Below are positions 18,379-27,376 of a DNA stretch of 64,000 nucleotides, piece after piece. Source of the stretch: Providencia sp. R33 (lineage in GTDB: Bacteria; Pseudomonadota; Gammaproteobacteria; Enterobacterales; Enterobacteriaceae). Location of the stretch: positions 1,116,001-1,180,000 of the forward strand of contig NZ_CP072453.1 in NCBI RefSeq assembly GCF_019343475.1. Reading direction: 5' to 3'. The notes beneath the pieces were generated by a model that was not told the origin of the DNA, made no database searches, and saw only the letters and a program-made list of their open reading frames with translations. The position numbers and the translations under genes were made by a program. Numbering within the stretch: position 1 is the stretch's first letter; every line of letters starts with the position of its first letter.

Positions 18379-19749
18379 TTATTTTAGTTCATCAATAAAA
18401 GTGACAGCGTAACCAATATAGTTAGCAGGTGTCATTGCTTTTAAACGCACTTTTTCATGTTCTGGTAGCTCTAAACCATCAATAAACTGTTTCATGCCTT
18501 CTGCGGTAACGCGCTTACCACGGGTTAATTCTTTTAGCTTTTCATAAGGCTTTTCGATGCCATAACGGCGCATAACAGTTTGAATAGGCTCAGCTAATAC
18601 TTCCCAGTTTTGATCTAATTCGTCTAGTAAGTGCTGTTCGTTAACTTCCAGCTTGTTTAAGCCTTTCATGGTAGATTGATAGGCAATTAAGGCATAGCCT
18701 AAACCAACACCTAAGTTACGCAGTACAGTAGAGTCGGTTAAGTCACGTTGCCAACGGGAGACAGGCAGTTTGCTTGCCAAATGGCCTAAAACTGCATTAG
18801 CTAAGCCTAAGTTACCTTCTGAGTTTTCGAAGTCGATAGGGTTAACTTTGTGCGGCATGGTGGAAGAGCCGATTTCACCAGCGATAGTTTTCTGTTTAAA
18901 GTGATTTAATGCGACATAACCCCAAATATCACGGTCGAAATCTAACACAATCGTGTTAAAACGCGCGACACAGTCAAATAGTTCAGCAATGTAATCATGC
19001 GGTTCGATTTGCGTGGTGAATGGGTTCCATTGAATGCCAAGTGAGGTAACAAAAGTTTCACTAAATTCGTGCCAGTTTACTTCTGGGTATGCAACCATAT
19101 GTGCATTGTAGTTACCGACTGCACCGTTGATTTTACCTAAAATTTCAACCTGTTGCAGTTGGCGGAATTGACGCTCTAAACGGTAAGCAACGTTGGCAAA
19201 TTCTTTACCAATCGTTGATGGTGTCGCTGGTTGACCGTGAGTTCGAGAGAGCAGTGGCAGGTTGCGGTATTCATGTGCCATTGCTTTAACTTTATCAATA
19301 ATTTGACGCCATTGAGGTAATAATACCTCTTCACGTGCTGTTTTGAGCATCAATGCATGGGATAAGTTGTTGATATCTTCAGATGTACATGCAAAGTGAA
19401 TGAATTCAGAAACAGCATGCAGAGCAGGAATATGTTCTACCTTTTCTTTAAGAAAATACTCAACAGCTTTAACATCATGGTTGGTTGTGCGTTCAATTTC
19501 TTTAATCCGCATCGCGTCTTTTTCGCAGAAGTTCGCGACAATTTCATCTAAGTAAGCGATTGCGTCAGCATCAAATGAAGGAACTTCTTTGATTTGAGCG
19601 GTTGCAGCCAGTTTTTGCAGCCAGCGAACTTCAACTTGCACGCGAAATTTCAGTAAGCCAAACTCACTAAAAATAGTGCGTAAAGCGCTGACTTTATCAC
19701 CGTAACGGCCGTCAATCGGGGATACAGCGGTCAGTGAGGATAATTCCAT
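18379..19749 (-). CDS. purB: Adenylosuccinate lyase
   Basis: Catalyses two fumarate-releasing steps of purine synthesis (SAICAR to AICAR, adenylosuccinate to AMP). 456 aa. The fumarase-family signature GSSTMPHKVNP with the catalytic Ser lies near residue 295, and TSEDINN and SRTHGQPATPS are also present. The frame opens with a TTG at 19758, but the ATG at 19749 has GGAG 9 bp upstream and gives the standard N-terminus MELSSLTAVSPIDGRYGDK. It follows hflD with 17 bp between the genes and ends the purB operon at its own terminator. Confidence 0.97.
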   Translation of the reverse strand: MELSSLTAVSPIDGRYGDKVSALRTIFSEFGLLKFRVQVEVRWLQKLAATAQIKEVPSFDADAIAYLDEIVANFCEKDAMRIKEIERTTNHDVKAVEYFLKEKVEHIPALHAVSEFIHFACTSEDINNLSHALMLKTAREEVLLPQWRQIIDKVKAMAHEYRNLPLLSRTHGQPATPSTIGKEFANVAYRLERQFRQLQQVEILGKINGAVGNYNAHMVAYPEVNWHEFSETFVTSLGIQWNPFTTQIEPHDYIAELFDCVARFNTIVLDFDRDIWGYVALNHFKQKTIAGEIGSSTMPHKVNPIDFENSEGNLGLANAVLGHLASKLPVSRWQRDLTDSTVLRNLGVGLGYALIAYQSTMKGLNKLEVNEQHLLDELDQNWEVLAEPIQTVMRRYGIEKPYEKLKELTRGKRVTAEGMKQFIDGLELPEHEKVRLKAMTPANYIGYAVTFIDELK

Positions 19750-19766
19750 TGGTAGCAACTCCAGAT

Positions 19767-20393
19767 TTAAAGGTGAGACAAAATTTCTTTCGCCTGATTT
19801 GCCAGACGATTACGAGAAAACATAAGTTGGATGCGACTTCCACCTACTTGCTGCCAAAGTACTGCGGAACGAATTCCTGCAAGCAGAATTGCACGAACTT
19901 TAGCTTGAACTAAAGTGTTTTTCAGAATGTCAGGAGAACCTGTAACTTGGATTCGAGGGCCTGCAGGGCTGACGACATCAACATAAATACCTGCTAACGC
20001 ATTGAATACGCCCTCAGAGAGTGGTTCAAAATAGCTAGCTTGACGTTCAAATTGCTCAATACGCTGCCCAAGCTTATTCATTGCTTCATCGTCTTTATTC
20101 AGACGGCGCTCAAGGACCATCATGCTCAGCATATAACGCGTCATTTCGGCGGATAAACCGCTATTACCACCCGTTAACATGCCTAACATTGCACCTAAAC
20201 CCGTTTTGAGATTTGCAGGGTCATTACCATACACATCTAACGTGGAGTTTGGGTTCATATTGGTTAGGCTATTGACCATCGTTTCGGCATCGCTATCAAG
20301 GCAAATGCCTTCATGGGCCAGCTTTTGAACCATAGCACCTGCTTGGCAGATCCCCGCCAAGGCCAGTGTAATGTCGTAATAATTTTTCGCCAC
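19767..20393 (-). CDS. hflD: High-frequency lysogenization protein HflD
   Basis: 208 aa, all-helical. In E. coli, HflD is a membrane-associated protein that restrains lambda CII; its housekeeping role is unclear. The N-terminus AKNYYDITLALAGICQA is characteristic. It lies between mnmA (2 bp gap) and purB (17 bp gap), the conserved E. coli order, so it is translated as part of that operon. Confidence 0.94.
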   Translation of the reverse strand: MAKNYYDITLALAGICQAGAMVQKLAHEGICLDSDAETMVNSLTNMNPNSTLDVYGNDPANLKTGLGAMLGMLTGGNSGLSAEMTRYMLSMMVLERRLNKDDEAMNKLGQRIEQFERQASYFEPLSEGVFNALAGIYVDVVSPAGPRIQVTGSPDILKNTLVQAKVRAILLAGIRSAVLWQQVGGSRIQLMFSRNRLANQAKEILSHL

Positions 20394-20395
20394 AA

Positions 20396-21517
20396 CTACT
20401 CCTGAATACGGGTTTCAATAATGCCGCCACCAAGGCAGACTTCGTCAATATAAAACACGGCAGATTGCCCCGGGGTGACAGCAGCAACAGGGTAATCAAA
20501 TGTGACTTCGATTCGCTCTGCATCTATAGGCGTAATTATACAAGGGATATCCCCTTGGCGGTAACGCGTTTTGACCACACAACGCAACGGTTGGGTTAGT
20601 GTTTCTCTATCAACCCAGTCTAATTGCTGTGCAATCAAGCCGATAGACATCAAACGCGGATGCTCATGGCCTTGTGCAACAATTAAGATATTGTTTTCAA
20701 CATCTTTATCGACAACATACCAAGGATCTTCCGAGCCTTCCTTCGTTCCGCCAATGCCTAAGCCTTTACGTTGCCCTAATGTGTGATACATCAAGCCTTC
20801 GTGTTGACCAATTGTTTCACCATCAACCGTGACAATTGGGCCTGGTTGAGCAGGGAGGTAGCGGCCGAGGAAATCGCGGAATTTACGTTCGCCAATAAAG
20901 CAAATTCCCGTTGAGTCTTTTTTCTTTGCGGTGATTAAGCCGATTTCTTCTGCAATACGGCGGACTTCAGGTTTTTCGAGTTCACCGACAGGGAACAGGC
21001 TTTTTGCCACTTGCTCATGGCTGAGTGTATACAGGAAATAGCTTTGGTCTTTGTTGCCATCTAAACCACGGAGTAACTGGCTTTTCCCGTCAACATCACG
21101 GCGGCGTACATAGTGACCTGTAGCAATATAATCAGCCCCTAAATCTTCAGCGGCAAATTCTAAAAAGGCTTTAAATTTGATTTCTTTGTTGCACAGAATG
21201 TCAGGGTTTGGCGTGCGGCCTGCTTTGTATTCGGTTAAGAAATGTTCGAATACATTATCCCAATATTCAGCGGCAAAGTTGATGGTGTGTAACTCGATAC
21301 CGAGTTTGTCACATACCGCTTGTGCATCAGCAAGGTCAGTTGCTGCGGAGCAATATTCCGTATCGTCATCTTCTTCCCAGTTCTTCATAAACAGACCAGC
21401 CACCTGATATCCTTGCTGTTGGAGCAAATAGGCGGATACGGATGAGTCAACACCACCGGACATACCGACGATGACTTTTTTCTGGCTGTTATCTGACATG
21501 GTACTGTTATTTGACAT
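20396..21517 (-). CDS. mnmA: tRNA-specific 2-thiouridylase MnmA
   Basis: Thiolates U34 of tRNA-Lys, -Glu and -Gln with sulfur relayed from IscS through the Tus proteins. Up to 373 aa. PP-loop GMSGGVDSS near the N-terminus, and catalytic cysteines in LCNKEIKF and STGICFIG. The start at 21517 adds six residues before a second ATG at 21499; neither has a strong ribosome binding site, so the start is uncertain. The gene is 2 bp from hflD. Confidence 0.96.
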   Translation of the reverse strand: MSNNSTMSDNSQKKVIVGMSGGVDSSVSAYLLQQQGYQVAGLFMKNWEEDDDTEYCSAATDLADAQAVCDKLGIELHTINFAAEYWDNVFEHFLTEYKAGRTPNPDILCNKEIKFKAFLEFAAEDLGADYIATGHYVRRRDVDGKSQLLRGLDGNKDQSYFLYTLSHEQVAKSLFPVGELEKPEVRRIAEEIGLITAKKKDSTGICFIGERKFRDFLGRYLPAQPGPIVTVDGETIGQHEGLMYHTLGQRKGLGIGGTKEGSEDPWYVVDKDVENNILIVAQGHEHPRLMSIGLIAQQLDWVDRETLTQPLRCVVKTRYRQGDIPCIITPIDAERIEVTFDYPVAAVTPGQSAVFYIDEVCLGGGIIETRIQE

Positions 21518-21634
21518 GGAAATAGTCTCAATGCGGAAAAATCAAGCCCCATACTCTAGCATGTTGACCCCTTGTTGCACCAGAGTTAGAGAGAATATTA
21601 TTGCTTGATGACTATTTCACCAAGCAAAAGGGCG

Positions 21635-22084
21635 TTATTGATAGTGAGTGCCATAAGCTGAAAGAATATCGAGTGGATAATTATTGCCAGTTTGAAAGCA
21701 ACGCAAGCTTTCAGCGACTAAAGGGGAGCGCAGGCAGTCACTTTCTAAAATGTCTTGCGCGTCGACCCAGTGACAACAGGCGATATCGCTATCTTGCGGG
21801 TGGGTTTCACAAATAGCATCAAGTTCGACGGCAAATAAAAAACGAATAAATTGCGTACTATCTGGCGCTATCCATTGGTGGATTTGAATTAATTGAGTTG
21901 GCATAGCCTGTATACCCGTTTCTTCAAGTAATTCTCGTTCAGCAGCTTGCAAGAGGGTTTCGTTGGCCTCTAGGTGCCCTGCGGGTTGGTTCCAGGTAGG
22001 CTTATTATTGATCCACTCTTCAACGACCAAAAATTTGCCTTCAGCATGCACAATTGTTGCGACAGTGACATTGGGTTTAAACAA
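21635..22084 (-). CDS. nudJ: Phosphatase NudJ (Nudix hydrolase)
   Basis: A Nudix enzyme; in E. coli it hydrolyses nucleoside di- and triphosphates and HMP-pyrophosphate. The Nudix box runs from GHLEANETL to RELLEETGI. An ATG at 22105 exists, but the TTG at 22084 has GGAGG 6 bp upstream and yields LFKPNVTVATIVHAEGKF, matching the E. coli N-terminus MFKPHVTVA. I therefore take the TTG, giving 149 aa and an 8-bp overlap with the end of rluE. This suggests translational coupling. Confidence 0.92.
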   Translation of the reverse strand: MFKPNVTVATIVHAEGKFLVVEEWINNKPTWNQPAGHLEANETLLQAAERELLEETGIQAMPTQLIQIHQWIAPDSTQFIRFLFAVELDAICETHPQDSDIACCHWVDAQDILESDCLRSPLVAESLRCFQTGNNYPLDILSAYGTHYQ

Positions 22085-22733
22085 CGTTGACCTCCATCCA
22101 TTCACCTACTGACAAATCCCCTAAGTTAAATTCACCCATTTGATAGCGAATTAAACGTAGTGTCGGGGATCCGATATTTGCCGTCATGCGGCGCACTTGC
22201 CGATTACGGCCTTCATATAAGGTAATTTTAAGCCAGCTTGTTGGAATATTTTTGCGTTCTCTTATTGGCGGATTGCGAGGCCACAGCCATTTGGGTTCTT
22301 CAACTAACTCTACTCCTGCGGGAAGTGTAGGGCCATCATTTAACATCAGCCCTTGGCGAAATTGTGCCAATGCGCTTTCATCAGGGATACCTTCTACTTG
22401 AGCATAGTATATTTTCCCTGTTTTTTTCTGGGGTTGTGTCAAACGCGCTTGCAATTTTCCATCATTAGTTAGAATTAACAAGCCTTCGCTATCTCTATCA
22501 AGGCGACCCGCGGCATAAACATCAGTAATGGGAATATAGTTTTTTAAGGTGTCGCGGCCTTGTTCATCGGTAAATTGTGGCAGTACATCAAAGGGCTTGT
22601 TGAATAGAATAACTTTGCGTACTTTAGCGGGTTGGTGACTAGCTGAAGTTGCTAAATGCTTAGTGGATTTGGCGTGTTTTTGTTTTATAGGGGATGAGCC
22701 AAATTTAGCCCGTTTCTTAGGGGGTATATTCAT
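22077..22733 (-). CDS. rluE: 23S rRNA pseudouridine synthase RluE
   Basis: Forms pseudouridine 2457 in 23S rRNA. 218 aa. A basic, poorly conserved N-terminal tail of about 38 residues precedes the RsuA-family catalytic core, with the catalytic Asp in GRLDRDSEG. The later RNRQVRRM motif binds RNA. It is the first gene of the leftward run rluE-nudJ-mnmA-hflD-purB. Confidence 0.94.
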   Translation of the reverse strand: MNIPPKKRAKFGSSPIKQKHAKSTKHLATSASHQPAKVRKVILFNKPFDVLPQFTDEQGRDTLKNYIPITDVYAAGRLDRDSEGLLILTNDGKLQARLTQPQKKTGKIYYAQVEGIPDESALAQFRQGLMLNDGPTLPAGVELVEEPKWLWPRNPPIRERKNIPTSWLKITLYEGRNRQVRRMTANIGSPTLRLIRYQMGEFNLGDLSVGEWMEVNVV

Positions 22734-22864
22734 TTATCGTTAGCCAGATAGTAGTGCCAGTAAAAAGGTACGCCTGAAAGTATAATGGAAATCAACGAAA
22801 AAAAATATTCTTAGGAGGTAGGGAAATATGAGTCACAAAGCGTTATGACTCATATTTTAATTAA

Positions 22865-23518
22865 TTATTCGCTGATCTCATCAATGAACTCATTAAATAT
22901 ATCGAATATTCGTTCAATGAGACCTAAGCAGATTGTATATTCTTGATGACTAAAAGGAATAGTATCAATAAGTTCAACTTCACTACCCATGGTATGACCG
23001 CTTTCACGACTTAAATGAAGATCACCACAATAAACTAACGCATTAGGGGAATGTTGTGCAATTTTATTTAAATAAGTAAAAAATACACGACCTGTGGCTT
23101 CTATTGATTCAATGATGACTAATCGAATTTTTGCAGGCTGGTTTGATAACATTTCAATGAGTTGGTAAGTGAGTTTACGATTCGCTTCCATTTGTGGTGA
23201 CCACAGCCACGCTAGAGTGTCTGTTATAGGTTGTGACTTATTCATTTTTAATGTGCATAAATCACTGAGATACCATGGCCAATGATTTTCATCTTCAAGT
23301 GCGTGTGTATTAACGGCGACCTCTAACGCATTTTGTGGAAAAGTAAAAGGCAAAATAAATTTATTTAAATCACCAAAGCTCATAATAAAAAAGGCTATCT
23401 TAGGCAGAAACTCTAGAGATTCTGCTATAGGGAGCTGCGGGTCGATGGGGTTTAAGAAAAAAGGGTGTTGAGCATATTCATTTTTCTTTTTTTGAATAAA
23501 AATAGAAAGTTTTTTCAT
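22865..23518 (-). CDS. Uncharacterised helical protein, possibly heme-oxygenase-like fold
   Basis: 217 aa, no signal peptide, mostly helical. I cannot assign a family with certainty. A HALEDENHWPWYLSDL segment near residue 90 combines Glu and His in the ExxH spacing seen in heme-oxygenase-like diiron oxidases. Later acidic and His positions (IEATGRVFFTYL; ESGHTMGSE) could complete a metal site. This is inference from motif spacing. The start has AAGGTGAT upstream. It stands alone between rluE and icd and has no counterpart in E. coli at this place. Confidence 0.6.
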   Translation of the reverse strand: MKKLSIFIQKKKNEYAQHPFFLNPIDPQLPIAESLEFLPKIAFFIMSFGDLNKFILPFTFPQNALEVAVNTHALEDENHWPWYLSDLCTLKMNKSQPITDTLAWLWSPQMEANRKLTYQLIEMLSNQPAKIRLVIIESIEATGRVFFTYLNKIAQHSPNALVYCGDLHLSRESGHTMGSEVELIDTIPFSHQEYTICLGLIERIFDIFNEFIDEISE

Positions 23519-24048
23519 ATAATCACCTTTTTATGAGTTGGTTATTAATGATTTTATATTCATTTTATATTTGGCTATATTACGATGTTTATTAGTGGGA
23601 GTTATTTCTTAGCTTATTTGGTGTACTTATTGTTCACCTTCACCAGAGATTAAAAACATTAAAATCATAAAAGTAATAAATTGATGATTTGTTAATTAAA
23701 GTTATTGTTTATTAAAGGAAAAAATAACAAGCAACTTAATTTATGTGAGCAATTCGAATGTTTATTAATGTTATTCCAGATAAAATTAATGTGAATTGAG
23801 TTTCAAAGTCGTCAAGGTAGTGTTATTGGGTTTCGATGATTTGTAGGGTATGAGTGAGTTATCTTTTTCAGTAATGATATGATTTTATAGGGAATTATTC
23901 TGTTTTTATTCACGTGTTAGTGCGTTTAATGCGATCCATACTAAAGCTTAGGTGAGTAATCATTGGCGTTCGACGCAGATTGCAGTAGTATTGACACGTC
24001 TCTTACAAAAAATTAACAAGCAAAATACGCAAGTGAAAGGAGAGGTTA
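23519..24048. other. Gap upstream of icd
   Basis: 530 bp of AT-rich DNA between divergent genes. A perfect -35 hexamer TTGACA at 23991-23996 could belong to the icd promoter, though the -10 at 17 bp spacing (TAACAA) is poor. I see no small ORF with a ribosome binding site and no RNA I recognise. Confidence 0.4.
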
Positions 24049-25302
24049 ATGGAAAGCAAAGTAGTAGTTCCGGCAGAAGGCGCTAAAATTACCATTGATG
24101 CAAAAGGCAAACTAAACGTTCCGAACAACCCAATTATCCCTTATATCGAAGGTGACGGCATTGGTGTTGATGTCACTCCAGCAATGTTAAAAGTGGTTGA
24201 TGCGGCAGTTAAGAAAGCTTACAACGGTGAGCGCAAAATTTCTTGGATGGAAATTTACACTGGCGAAAAATCTACACAAATTTATGGTAAAGATGTTTGG
24301 TTACCAGAAGAAACTCTCGATTTAATCCGTGATTACCGCGTTTCAATTAAAGGTCCTTTAACAACTCCAGTTGGTGGTGGTATTCGTTCTTTGAACGTTG
24401 CACTGCGTCAACAACTTGACTTGTACATCTGCTTACGTCCAGTACGTTACTACAAAGGCACACCAAGCCCAGTTAAACAACCTGAACTGACTGATATGGT
24501 TATCTTCCGTGAAAACTCAGAAGATATTTACGCAGGTATTGAGTGGAAAGCTGGCAGCGCAGAAGCTGACAAAGTGATTAAATTCCTGAAAGATGAAATG
24601 GGCGTGACAAAAATCCGTTTCCCACAAGATTGTGGTATCGGTATCAAACCATGTTCAGAAGAAGGAACAAAACGTTTAGTTCGTGCTGCAATTGAATACG
24701 CAATTGATAACGGTCGTGATTCAGTGACTTTAGTTCATAAAGGCAACATTATGAAATTCACTGAAGGTGCGTTTAAAGATTGGGGTTACCAATTAGCACA
24801 AGAAGAATTCGGTGGCGAATTACTAGATGGTGGCCCATGGGTTAAAATTAAAAACCCTAAAACTGGCAAAGACATCATCGTTAAAGATGTGATTGCAGAT
24901 GCATTTTTACAACAAATCCTGCTGCGCCCTGCGGAATATGATGTTATCGCATGTATGAACCTAAACGGTGACTACATTTCTGATGCATTAGCAGCACAAG
25001 TTGGCGGTATCGGTATTGCACCTGGCGCTAACATCGGTTCTGAGTGTGCATTGTTCGAAGCAACTCACGGTACTGCACCTAAATATGCAGGTCAGGACAA
25101 AGTAAATCCAGGTTCTATTATCCTTTCTGCTGAAATGATGCTGCGCCATATGGGTTGGACTGAAGCCGCTGACTTAATCGTTAAAGGTATGGAAGGCGCA
25201 ATCGCGGCTAAAACTGTAACTTACGATTTCGAACGTCAGTTAGAAGGCGCTAAATTACTGAAATGTAGCGAATTCGGCGATGCAATGATTAAACACATGT
25301 AA
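24049..25302 (+). CDS. icd: Isocitrate dehydrogenase (NADP+)
   Basis: The TCA-cycle enzyme converting isocitrate to 2-oxoglutarate. 417 aa. The regulatory Ser phosphorylated by AceK in E. coli is conserved in GGIRSLNVALRQ (near residue 114), as are the substrate Arg cluster and KGNIMKFTEGAF. Start ATG with AAGGAGAGG upstream. Codon use looks like a highly expressed gene. A strong terminator follows. The 3' end of icd is a phage attachment site in E. coli; I see no integrase or duplicated 3' end here. Confidence 0.98.
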   Translation: MESKVVVPAEGAKITIDAKGKLNVPNNPIIPYIEGDGIGVDVTPAMLKVVDAAVKKAYNGERKISWMEIYTGEKSTQIYGKDVWLPEETLDLIRDYRVSIKGPLTTPVGGGIRSLNVALRQQLDLYICLRPVRYYKGTPSPVKQPELTDMVIFRENSEDIYAGIEWKAGSAEADKVIKFLKDEMGVTKIRFPQDCGIGIKPCSEEGTKRLVRAAIEYAIDNGRDSVTLVHKGNIMKFTEGAFKDWGYQLAQEEFGGELLDGGPWVKIKNPKTGKDIIVKDVIADAFLQQILLRPAEYDVIACMNLNGDYISDALAAQVGGIGIAPGANIGSECALFEATHGTAPKYAGQDKVNPGSIILSAEMMLRHMGWTEAADLIVKGMEGAIAAKTVTYDFERQLEGAKLLKCSEFGDAMIKHM

Positions 25303-25325
25303 TTTATTACGTGGTGTGATTAATA

Positions 25326-25353
25326 ACGGGAGCCTAAAAACTCCCGTTTTTTT
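25326..25353 (+). terminator. icd terminator
   Basis: ACGGGAG / CTCCCGT stem with an 8-nt A-rich loop and a long T-run. Confidence 0.9.
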
Positions 25354-25399
25354 ATTGTCTAGAAATATTCTTCTGCAAAAAATATTATTATAAGCGCCT

Positions 25400-25510
25400 T
25401 CAATTAGCGACCAAGGGTTTGAAGTAATATAATTTCCTTGCCCTATCAGATACGTCTAAAAGACAAATGGGGTCATCGTTTTTTGTAACAGCTCTTAGTG
25501 TGATTAACAT
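25400..25510 (-). CDS. Possible 36-residue small protein
   Basis: A short leftward frame from ATG at 25510 to TGA at 25400. Its N-terminus reads MLITLRAVTKNDDPICLL. An AGAGG ribosome binding site stands 5 bp before the ATG. It lies in the 319-bp gap between the icd terminator and aes, on the aes strand and 111 bp downstream of it. I do not recognise the protein. The composition is balanced and not low-complexity, but only conservation would prove it is a gene. Confidence 0.4.
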   Translation of the reverse strand: MLITLRAVTKNDDPICLLDVSDRARKLYYFKPLVAN

Positions 25511-25621
25511 AATCGCCTCTGTTTTATTTTATAAAGTCATTTTACTTGCAACCATTAAGTAAAGAATGGAGTATAGCAAATTGAATTATAACGTTTTAAT
25601 TCGGAGGCTATTGTTTAGTGC

Positions 25622-26590
25622 TTATTGCATAAGTTGTTCTTTAAAATATTCTGCACCATCTCGAATTGCTTCATCGGCAATATTCATTATGCGGCTATAA
25701 TGTAAAAATGCATGTAATGTACCTGGGTACATTTTATATTTGCACGGTATTTTATTGGCATTTAATGTATTAAATAATGCAGAGCTATCATCTAAAAGTG
25801 GGTCAAATTCCGCACTGGCAATAAAGCAAGGTGGAATATTATCAGTTAAATCATTATTGAATAAACAGTAGTATGGCGCATCTCGGCCTCCTAACTCACC
25901 AAGGTATGCATTGTCATAACTTTCTAGGTCTTTTTGTGTTAAGCCATCCCATTCCCCGCCATAAAGGCGACGACTCGCTGAGTCCTGTAAGCCATAGAGC
26001 CCGTACCAAAGTAAATTAGCTTTAATTTCATGATTTACGATATTATTATCACGAAGCCAAAGAGTTGTTGCTAATGACAGCATAGCCCCAGCAGAGTCGC
26101 CTGCAAATCCCGTCTGACTCATATTAATATTATACTTTTCGGCATTAAGAGAATAAAACTGGTATACCGTAGATATTTCCTCAATTGCCTGTGGGTAGCG
26201 AGCTTCAGGGGATAAAGAATAGTCAACACCAATGACAGTACAGCCCGTATATAATGCTAATAAACGCATTATCCTGTCGTGGGTATCAAGGTTACCCAAA
26301 ATAAACCCGCCACCATGGATATAAAATAATGTAGCTGGCGTATTGATTACAGGCTGAAATATACGTGTGAGAACGGTCCCATAAGGGGTTTGGATGCTGG
26401 TATCATAGATTGATTGCATGGTTGGTGCATCAGCATTCCAATATTTTCTATCTTCATTATAAGCATCACGTAATGATGATAAATCGGTGTTTTTAGGTGG
26501 GTTAGATGTGTTTTTTGAATAAAAATCAATGACTTTGTTCATTTCTGTTGAAATGAGTTTAAGCACGTTTACTTTATTTTTCGGGTTCAT
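25622..26590 (-). CDS. aes: Acetyl esterase Aes
   Basis: A hormone-sensitive-lipase-family alpha/beta hydrolase acting on short-chain esters; in E. coli it also binds and inhibits MalT. 322 aa. The oxyanion motif HGGGF lies near residue 92, the nucleophile elbow GDSAGA near 165, the Asp in EFDPLLDD and the His in LHAFLHY near the C-terminus. Similarity to E. coli Aes is high over the whole length. Start with AGGAG 7 bp upstream. Confidence 0.95.
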   Translation of the reverse strand: MNPKNKVNVLKLISTEMNKVIDFYSKNTSNPPKNTDLSSLRDAYNEDRKYWNADAPTMQSIYDTSIQTPYGTVLTRIFQPVINTPATLFYIHGGGFILGNLDTHDRIMRLLALYTGCTVIGVDYSLSPEARYPQAIEEISTVYQFYSLNAEKYNINMSQTGFAGDSAGAMLSLATTLWLRDNNIVNHEIKANLLWYGLYGLQDSASRRLYGGEWDGLTQKDLESYDNAYLGELGGRDAPYYCLFNNDLTDNIPPCFIASAEFDPLLDDSSALFNTLNANKIPCKYKMYPGTLHAFLHYSRIMNIADEAIRDGAEYFKEQLMQ

Positions 26591-26814
26591 TTTTTTCTCC
26601 TACCATCATCATTTTTATTGTAGGTGATTTAGAGTATTAAGATGTGACCTTGTTATCCAATATTAAAATCGATATTTTTTATTACATATTGATATTTCAT
26701 TAGCTTTTAAAGGAGAAGTTTTATTAGCAGATTAATTTTTAAAGGCGAGAGGTCTTAATAAACCTCTGGCTTTTAAATACGATAAATTAATTATTCTAAA
26801 TATGTGTTGATTAA

Positions 26815-27009
26815 CTAGCGAATGTCGACATTTAAAATTTTAGATATATGAAACAAATGGTCTGTATAAATGGTTTTCTCGCCATTTTCATAACTTAAAT
26901 AATATTCTGTTGGTATGTATAGTAATTCTGCCATTTCATTCGCTGAAATATGCTTTAATGTGCTTGTCTTTTTTAGGTGTAAACCAAGGTTTTTATTGTT
27001 TCTTAACAT
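26815..27009 (-). CDS. Small helix-turn-helix (Cro/C1-type) protein
   Basis: 64 aa, essentially one HTH domain: ISANEMAELLYIPTEYYLSYENGEKTI carries the helix-turn-helix and the YENG turn typical of XRE proteins. It starts 43 bp downstream of the MrpJ-like gene on the same strand, so the two probably form an operon. It lacks the C-terminal extension of the neighbour. Target unknown. Confidence 0.65.
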   Translation of the reverse strand: MLRNNKNLGLHLKKTSTLKHISANEMAELLYIPTEYYLSYENGEKTIYTDHLFHISKILNVDIR

Positions 27010-27052
27010 TTATGTTTTCTAATTTAGCTATTAAGTGTTGAATGCAATATTC

Positions 27053-27376
27053 TTATATATAAAGGTATTGATTTTTTTGGGGTGATGGATTTAAGTATAG
27101 TTTTAACCCTAAATCCATAATTTCACCTTCATTTTCCAGTTCTTTAAGTAAAGAAACAAAAAATGATTCTACACTGATATTAAGCTTCATGAGAAATAGT
27201 AGTATTAAGCTAAATGAAATGGTGTTAATACCATTTTCATAACGTGAAACTTGTTGTTGGCTAACATTAAGTAGTTCGCTAACTTCAGCACCTGTCATGT
27301 CATTTTCAATACGTTTTTGTCTTAAATAATTTCCCACTAAGGTATTAACTTTGCTATTTAAAATAGCGCGATCCAT
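27053..27376 (-). CDS. MrpJ-like XRE-family regulator
   Basis: 107 aa Cro/C1-type HTH protein. The recognition region reads SQQQVSRYENG, close to the SQQQ-SRYE signature of the MrpJ family of Proteus and Providencia. MrpJ proteins are usually encoded at the end of fimbrial operons and repress motility. No fimbrial gene is present here, so this is an orphan. Ribosome binding site AGAGG upstream. Family assignment rests on the motif and length only. Confidence 0.7.
   Translation of the reverse strand: MDRAILNSKVNTLVGNYLRQKRIENDMTGAEVSELLNVSQQQVSRYENGINTISFSLILLFLMKLNISVESFFVSLLKELENEGEIMDLGLKLYLNPSPQKNQYLYI

Noticed and set aside
25303..25621. Phage attachment remnant at the 3' end of icd
   Set aside because: icd is an integration site in E. 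coli, but no integrase, no duplicated icd end and no phage-like gene is present.
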